Part shown: positions 6,231 to 10,620 of the stretch, piece after piece
How positions within the stretch are numbered: position 1 is the stretch's first letter
How the letters are laid out: each line of letters begins with the position of its first letter
Assembly: GCA_016462055.1 (NCBI GenBank)
Contig: JAEMTX010000055.1
Location: 1-10,620, forward strand
Origin: Acidimicrobiia bacterium
GTDB taxonomy: Bacteria > Actinomycetota > Acidimicrobiia > Acidimicrobiales > Acidimicrobilacustridaceae
Reading direction: 5' to 3'
Length of the DNA stretch: 10,620 nt
Made by a program: the position numbers and the translations under genes
Notes under the pieces: model-generated
Databases searched by the model: none
Told to the model about the DNA's origin: nothing
What the model saw: only the letters and a program-made list of their open reading frames with translations

Positions 6231-6764
6231 ATGAATGCACTTCTCCTTTTCGCATCTGAGAAGCCCAACAGCTTCGTACTGCCCTCCGATATCAATGAAG
6301 TTATTTGGGGCACCATCGGCTTTCTTTCTGTCTTTACGTTGATCGTCTGGAAGGGCGGTCCGGCAATCAAGAACATGTGGAACGCGCGTATCGCACGCAT
6401 CCGTTCCGAGATCGAAACTGCCGAAGCGGCACGTTCAGAAGCAGAAGCCAAGTTGGCCAAGATCGATTCCGATATTGCTAACGCCGATGCCGAACGTCAT
6501 CGCATCCTTGACGAAGCACGCGAAACCGCTGCATCGCTTAAGACGCAGATCGTTGCGAAGGCTGGCACCGACGCATCGGATCTCCGTGCTCGTGGCGCCG
6601 CCGATGCCGACTCCGCGAAGACCCAAGCCACCAGCGATCTCCTGGCAGAAATCGCTGTGCTCGCACTTGGTGCTGCTGAAAAAGTCGTAGCGAACAATCT
6701 TGATAGTGCAACGCAAGCCGAACTCATCGAGAACTACATCCAGAAGGTGGGTGCTGGCTCATGA
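6231..6764 (+). CDS. atpF: ATP synthase peripheral-stalk subunit b, second copy (b'-like)
   Basis: A 177-residue b-type subunit with one membrane helix at about 21-41 (INEVIWGTIGFLSVFTLIVW), a GGPAIKNMWNARIARIRSEI exit region, a heptad-rich Ala/Glu coiled coil to about 135, and a C-terminal domain homologous to that of the preceding b gene. Overall similarity to the first copy outside the C-terminus is low, so the pair probably forms a b/b' heterodimer rather than two recent duplicates. The ATG is preceded by AGGGGGA (6216-6222), a good ribosome site starting at the end of the upstream stop codon. The stop overlaps the delta start by 4 bases (ATGA, 6761-6764). In mycobacteria the second b-like protein is fused to delta (AtpFH, Rv1307); here they are two adjacent genes in different frames. 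Confidence 0.92.
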   Translation: MNALLLFASEKPNSFVLPSDINEVIWGTIGFLSVFTLIVWKGGPAIKNMWNARIARIRSEIETAEAARSEAEAKLAKIDSDIANADAERHRILDEARETAASLKTQIVAKAGTDASDLRARGAADADSAKTQATSDLLAEIAVLALGAAEKVVANNLDSATQAELIENYIQKVGAGS

Positions 6765-7285
6765 GTGAACACGGTGCTCTTTACGCCGATGCCTTTCTCT
6801 CGCTCCTCCGAGCAGAGGGAAGCGGCAACGAGGTAACCGACGAACTGTTCCGAATCTCTCGAACGATCGAGGGCAACGACGAACTGAATCAGGCGCTTTC
6901 CAATCCGCGACTTCCTGCCGACAAGCGTCAGCAGATCATCGAAGACATTCTCGGAGACAAAGCGCTTCCGTTAACGACATCGCTTGTTTCGCTTGTTGTC
7001 GGCAATGGTCGAATCCGTGAACTTCCCCAAATCGTTGAGCGTCTTCTTGACCTCAATGCGGCCAAAGGCGAGAAAGTTGTCGCCCAGGTCCGTTCGGCCG
7101 TCGCACTGTCCGACGACCAAATCCAGCGTCTCGCTGCTGCCCTGGCCAAGAGCCAAGGCAAGCAGGTCGAGATCATCGTCATTGTCGATCCGTCGGTTCT
7201 CGGCGGCATCGTTACCCAGATCGGCGACACCGTTATTGACGGCTCGGTGCGCCAACGTCTGTCCCAACTCCGCGAATCGTTCTGA
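6761..7285 (+). CDS. atpH: ATP synthase F1 subunit delta (OSCP)
   Basis: The 174-residue delta subunit links the b-subunit stalk to the top of the alpha3-beta3 head. The N-terminal six-helix domain starts with YADAFLSLLRAEG and includes NPRLPADKRQQII. The family C-terminal signature VDPSVLGGIVTQIGDTVIDG followed by SVRQRLSQLRESF is intact. The length is standard and there is no N-terminal b-like extension, unlike the mycobacterial b-delta fusion. The start ATG overlaps the stop of the second b gene (ATGA), so coupled translation at a fixed ratio is likely. The atpA start follows 17 bases after the stop. Confidence 0.97.
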   Translation: MSEHGALYADAFLSLLRAEGSGNEVTDELFRISRTIEGNDELNQALSNPRLPADKRQQIIEDILGDKALPLTTSLVSLVVGNGRIRELPQIVERLLDLNAAKGEKVVAQVRSAVALSDDQIQRLAAALAKSQGKQVEIIVIVDPSVLGGIVTQIGDTVIDGSVRQRLSQLRESF

Positions 7286-7302
7286 GATCAGAGGATCCCG
7301 TA

Positions 7303-8850
7303 ATGGCTGAACTCACCATCAACACTGGCGACATCACTGCCGCCCTCCAGAAGAATCTGTCGGGGTACAACCCGTCACTTGAGTCGACGCAGGTCGGTCG
7401 TGTGCTCGAAGTGGGCGACGGTATTGCCCGCGTGTCGGGTCTTCCCGATGTCGGCGTGAACGAGCTCCTCGAGTTCGAAGGCGGCACTGTTGGTCTCGCC
7501 CTCAACCTCGACGAAGACTCAATCGGCGCCGTTATCGTCGGCGACGGCGAACACGCTGCTGCGGTGGAAGAGGGCTCGCCCGTTCGTGCCACCGGCCGCA
7601 TTCTTTCTATGCCAGTAGGCGATCCGCTTCTCGGTCGCGTTGTGAACGCTCTCGGTGAGCCGATCGATGGCAAGGGACCAATCATCGGTGCCATTTCCCG
7701 TCGTATGGAAATTCAGGCTCCTGGTATTACTGGCCGTCAGCCAGTGCACGAGCCACTGCAGACCGGCATCAAGGCAATCGACGCCATGACCCCAATCGGT
7801 CGCGGTCAGCGTGAACTCGTTATTGGTGACCGCAAGACCGGCAAGACCACGGTTTGCATCGACACGATCCTGAACCAAAAGGGTCTTGGCGTGAAGTGCA
7901 TCTACGTGGCCATTGGTCAGAAGGCTTCCACCGTTGCGCAGACCGTAAGCCTGCTCACCGAATTCGGTGCCATGGACTACACCGTCGTCGTGGTGGCTCC
8001 CGCCTCTGATCCGGCGCCGTACAAGTACCTCGCACCATTCGCTGGTTGCGCAATTGGTCAGCACTGGATGGACAACGGCGAACACAGCCTCATCGTGTAC
8101 GACGATCTTTCCAAGCAGGCCGAGGCCTATCGCCAGATGTCACTTCTTCTTCGTCGCCCACCAGGCCGCGAGGCATACCCCGGCGACGTGTTCTATCTCC
8201 ACAGCCGTCTTCTTGAGCGTTCGGCAAAGCTGTCCGACGCACTCGGCGCCGGTTCACTCACCGCTCTTCCCGTCATCGAGACCAAAGCTGGCGACGTTTC
8301 GGCCTACATCCCGACCAACGTGATTTCGATCACCGACGGTCAGGTCTATCTCCAGGACGATCTGTTCAAGTCCGGTGTGCGTCCTGCGGTTGACGTAGGT
8401 ATCTCGGTGTCTCGTGTGGGTTCTGCCGCACAGATCAAGGCCATGAAGAAGGTGTCGGGCACACTCAAGCTCGACCTTGCCCAGTTCCGTGAACTCGAAG
8501 CGTTCGCAACGTTCGGTTCTGAACTCGACAAGATCTCTGCCGCTCAGCTTGAACGTGGCTATCGCCTTGTTGAACTGCTCAAGCAGAACCTCAACTCGCC
8601 AATGCCCGTCGAAGAGCAGGTTGTTGTGATCTTCGCCGGCGCTAACGGTTACCTCGATGCCATTCCGGTCACCGATGTCAAGCGTTACGAAACGGACCTT
8701 CTCGATTTCATGCGGGGCCGTTACAGCTCGCTGCTTGACGAGATCCGTTCCACCGGAGACCTTCCCGATTCCGTCAAGGGTGCTGTCGAAGCGTTCACGC
8801 AAGAGTTCGTGCCGACCGCAGCTGCTTCCACCGGATCTGTCGAGGACTGA
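7303..8850 (+). CDS. atpA: ATP synthase F1 subunit alpha
   Basis: The 515-residue alpha subunit forms the non-catalytic nucleotide sites of the F1 hexamer. Domains in order: N-terminal beta-barrel to about 95, nucleotide-binding domain with Walker A GDRKTGKT (175-182) and the Walker B strand LIVYDDLSK (263-271), and the helical C-terminal domain. The family signature PAVDVGISVSRVGSAAQ (361-377) includes R371, the arginine finger reaching the beta catalytic site. Walker A has Lys (K178) where E. coli has Gln (GDRQTGKT); Lys is also found in mycobacteria. ATG 7303 is preceded by GAGGAT at 7 bases. The C-terminus ends with TAAASTGSVED, and the mycobacterial type of long regulatory C-terminal extension is not obvious. 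The gamma start follows after a single base. Confidence 0.98.
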   Translation: MAELTINTGDITAALQKNLSGYNPSLESTQVGRVLEVGDGIARVSGLPDVGVNELLEFEGGTVGLALNLDEDSIGAVIVGDGEHAAAVEEGSPVRATGRILSMPVGDPLLGRVVNALGEPIDGKGPIIGAISRRMEIQAPGITGRQPVHEPLQTGIKAIDAMTPIGRGQRELVIGDRKTGKTTVCIDTILNQKGLGVKCIYVAIGQKASTVAQTVSLLTEFGAMDYTVVVVAPASDPAPYKYLAPFAGCAIGQHWMDNGEHSLIVYDDLSKQAEAYRQMSLLLRRPPGREAYPGDVFYLHSRLLERSAKLSDALGAGSLTALPVIETKAGDVSAYIPTNVISITDGQVYLQDDLFKSGVRPAVDVGISVSRVGSAAQIKAMKKVSGTLKLDLAQFRELEAFATFGSELDKISAAQLERGYRLVELLKQNLNSPMPVEEQVVVIFAGANGYLDAIPVTDVKRYETDLLDFMRGRYSSLLDEIRSTGDLPDSVKGAVEAFTQEFVPTAAASTGSVED

Positions 8851-8851
8851 C

Positions 8852-9829
8852 ATGGCTGGTGGTCAGGAGCGGATCCTTCGTCGACGCATTAAGAGCGTCG
8901 AGTCAACGAAGAAGATCACGCGCGCCATGGAGCTCATCGCGGCCACTCGTGTCGTGAAGGCCCAGGACCGCGCCGCTTCAGCGCGTCCTTACAGCGACGA
9001 AATCACTGCAGTGATTGTCGACCTTCTTCGCGCTGGTGCGGCCAAGGAACACCCGCTTCTGCGTGACAATCCCACCGCAAACATCGCCGCCTTTGTTGTG
9101 ATCACTTCTGACCGCGGCATGTGTGGTGGCTACAACACCAACGTGTTGCGCATGGCCGAGCGGGCAATCGATGCCGCTCGTGCTCAAGGCCAGGGTTATT
9201 CGATCATTGCTGTCGGCAAGAAGGCCATCAAGCACTTCCGATTCCGCGGACTTCAGATCGATGCGGAATTCGAAGGCATGACTGATCAGCCGATCTACGA
9301 CAACGCACGTGACATTGCCACTGCGGTTCGTCGTCGTTACGAATCAGGCGAGCTCGCTTCGGTCGATCTTTCCTACACACGCTTTCTTTCTTCTGGCGTT
9401 CAGCAAGCGGTTTTGCGTCGCTTCCTTCCGCTTGAAACTCCGGCCATCGATGAGGCCGCCGGTCCCAGCGCCGATCTGGAATACGAACCTTCGCCCACCG
9501 GCATTCTCAACGAGATCCTTCCCCGTTACCTCGAGTCGCGGCTGTTCTCAGCGCTTCTCGATGCGTCAGCGTCGGAGCATGCATCACGTCAGCGGGCCAT
9601 GAAGGCCGCAACCGAAAATGCCGAAGACCTGAAGACATCGCTCAGTCGCATCATGAACCGGGCTCGTCAGGATTCAATTACCACCGAGATCATGGAGATC
9701 GTCGGTGGTGCCGAGGCAATGTCGGCCGATAAGGGTTCGGCACACGAACTCATTCCGTCTCATCTTGAACCGCAACATGCTTTCCCCGTCCACCTCGACC
9801 GAACAGATCACGCGCCGTCGATTCACTAA
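8852..9829 (+). CDS. atpG: ATP synthase F1 subunit gamma with an extra C-terminal tail
   Basis: The 325-residue gamma subunit is the central rotor shaft. The N-terminal helix MAGGQERILRRRIKSVEST followed by KKITRAMELIAATR, the Rossmann-like core with ITSDRGMCGGYN (family form SDRGLCGGYN), and the C-terminal helix RARQDSITTEIMEIVGGAEA are all present. Family proteins normally end at or just after that last motif. Here 35 further residues (291-325) follow, with six histidines at 298, 304, 309, 314, 320 and 325 and several prolines. The tail has no family signature I recognise. ATG 8852 lies 1 base after the atpA stop with AGGA at 8843-8846, so an in-frame upstream opening from 8657 is rejected. 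The stop codon lies within a stem-loop. A real extension or an old loss of the original stop are both possible. Confidence 0.96.
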   Translation: MAGGQERILRRRIKSVESTKKITRAMELIAATRVVKAQDRAASARPYSDEITAVIVDLLRAGAAKEHPLLRDNPTANIAAFVVITSDRGMCGGYNTNVLRMAERAIDAARAQGQGYSIIAVGKKAIKHFRFRGLQIDAEFEGMTDQPIYDNARDIATAVRRRYESGELASVDLSYTRFLSSGVQQAVLRRFLPLETPAIDEAAGPSADLEYEPSPTGILNEILPRYLESRLFSALLDASASEHASRQRAMKAATENAEDLKTSLSRIMNRARQDSITTEIMEIVGGAEAMSADKGSAHELIPSHLEPQHAFPVHLDRTDHAPSIH

Positions 9830-9838
9830 TCGACGCGC
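9812..9838 (+). other. Stem-loop spanning the atpG stop codon
   Basis: CGTCGATT (9816-9823), loop CACT, AATCGACG (9828-9835) is a perfect 8-base-pair stem. It can extend by GCG (9812-9814) with CGC (9836-9838) across one bulged C. The atpG stop TAA (9827-9829) is in the loop and first stem pairs. No T-run follows. It could slow ribosomes or limit mRNA decay between atpG and atpD; the function is inferred. Confidence 0.6.
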
Positions 9839-9883
9839 AGATCTGAATCCACCGTTCGCCACACACAGGAGACCCATCCCACG

Positions 9884-10620
9884 ATGACCGTCACCGAGAA
9901 TCCCACCAACCTGAAAGACGGCAGAGTCGTCGCCATCGCCGGCCCTGTGGTCGACGTTGAGTTCCCGCGCGGGTCTCTTCCCGAGATCAACACGGCGCTC
10001 GAGATGACCGTGACCGTTGAGGGCACCGACATCATCGTTGTGTCCGAGGTTGCTCAGCAGATCGGCGACAGCCGAGTTCGTGTTGTCACCATGAAGCCCA
10101 CCGATGGTCTTCGTCGTGGCACCCCGGTGCGCAACACCGGCCGCGGCATCACCGTGCCGGTGGGCGACGCTGTGCTCGGTCACGTGTTCAATGTCATCGG
10201 CGAGCCCCTCGATTCACCGCTTACCGACGCCAATGTCGAGCGTTGGGAAATCCACCGTGAACCGCCGGCGTTCGACACTCTCGAGCCCAAGGCGCTGGTC
10301 TTCCCGACCGGTATCAAGGTCATCGACCTTCTCACCCCGTACCTCTCAGGCGGCAAGATCGGCCTGTTCGGTGGTGCAGGTGTGGGCAAGACCGTTCTCA
10401 TCCAGGAAATGATCAACCGTGTTGCTTCTCAGCACGGTGGTGTGTCGGTATTCGCCGGTGTTGGCGAGCGCACCCGTGAAGGAACCGACCTCTGGATCGA
10501 AATGCAAGAGTCTGGCGTTATCAACAAGACCGCTCTGGTCTACGGCCAGATGGATGAGCCCCCGGGCGTTCGTCTCCGTGTTGCGCTTTCGGCTCTCACC
10601 ATGGCCGAGTACTTCCGTGA
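9884..10620 (+). CDS. atpD: ATP synthase F1 subunit beta (N-terminal half, cut by window edge)
   Basis: The catalytic beta subunit, open at the right edge after 245 full codons of the roughly 470-480 usual. The N-terminal barrel begins GRVVAIAGPVVDVEFP near residue 13. The nucleotide-binding domain shows Walker A GGAGVGKT (163-170) with the catalytic lysine K169, then GVGERTREG (192-200) with E195, the general-base glutamate. The 26-residue spacing K169 to E195 equals that of E. coli K155 to E181. MDEPPGVRLRVALSALTMAE is visible at the end. ATG 9884 is preceded by AGGAG (9867-9871) at 12 bases, a slightly long spacing; no better in-frame start is seen. The 54-base gap after atpG includes the 3' arm of the stop-codon stem-loop. 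The epsilon gene (atpC) is expected next but is outside the window. Confidence 0.97.
   Translation, partial: MTVTENPTNLKDGRVVAIAGPVVDVEFPRGSLPEINTALEMTVTVEGTDIIVVSEVAQQIGDSRVRVVTMKPTDGLRRGTPVRNTGRGITVPVGDAVLGHVFNVIGEPLDSPLTDANVERWEIHREPPAFDTLEPKALVFPTGIKVIDLLTPYLSGGKIGLFGGAGVGKTVLIQEMINRVASQHGGVSVFAGVGERTREGTDLWIEMQESGVINKTALVYGQMDEPPGVRLRVALSALTMAEYFR

Noticed and set aside
8657..8851. N-terminal extension of gamma into atpA
   Set aside because: It overlaps conserved alpha coding sequence in another frame; gamma's canonical N-terminus begins at 8852.
1..10620. Mobile element, CRISPR array, tRNA or defence system
   Set aside because: No transposase, integrase, spaced repeat array, cloverleaf or defence-type domain was seen; all long open frames fit housekeeping or membrane enzymes.

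Overview
The window is a chromosomal stretch from an actinobacterium. It carries the front and middle of the F-type ATP synthase operon, preceded by the glyA-wecA pair that sits beside the atp operon in several actinobacteria. Evidence for the lineage is the wecA-type transferase next to atpI (as in mycobacteria), the Walker A motif GDRKTGKT in the alpha subunit, frequent GTG starts and a moderately high G+C content. The mixture of two b-type genes with an unfused delta gene suggests a branch outside the mycobacteria, possibly Acidimicrobiia-like. That last placement is inference only.

Layout. Bases 1-1014 (minus strand) hold most of an integral-membrane acyltransferase-3 gene that runs off the left edge. 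A 164-base divergent region (1015-1178) separates it from glyA (1179-2420, plus strand). After a 20-base gap comes wecA (2441-3568). A 154-base gap with a weak promoter candidate leads into the ATP synthase genes: an AtpZ-like small membrane protein (3723-3968), AtpI-like (3956-4417), atpB/a (4414-5181), atpE/c (5276-5548), a first b subunit (5650-6216), a second b subunit (6231-6764), atpH/delta (6761-7285), atpA/alpha (7303-8850), atpG/gamma (8852-9829) and atpD/beta (9884 to the right edge, incomplete). The epsilon gene would lie beyond the window.

How the genes work together. a, c and the two b proteins form the membrane Fo sector and peripheral stalk. Delta joins the stalk to the top of F1, and alpha, beta and gamma form the catalytic head and rotor shaft. 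AtpZ and AtpI are accessory membrane proteins at the operon head. The c subunit lacks the sodium-ligand pattern, so the enzyme is predicted to be proton-driven. Most genes abut or overlap by 4-13 bases. The exceptions are the two gaps flanking atpE and the gap after atpG, and each of these contains or borders a stem-loop.

I did not find a new defence, mobile or biosynthetic system. The points most worth a second look are the two b genes with a 4-base overlap into delta (an unfused counterpart of the mycobacterial b-delta fusion), a 35-residue histidine-rich C-terminal tail on gamma, the stem-loops between atp genes, and a tight cluster of the hexamer GCAACC around the atpE start.
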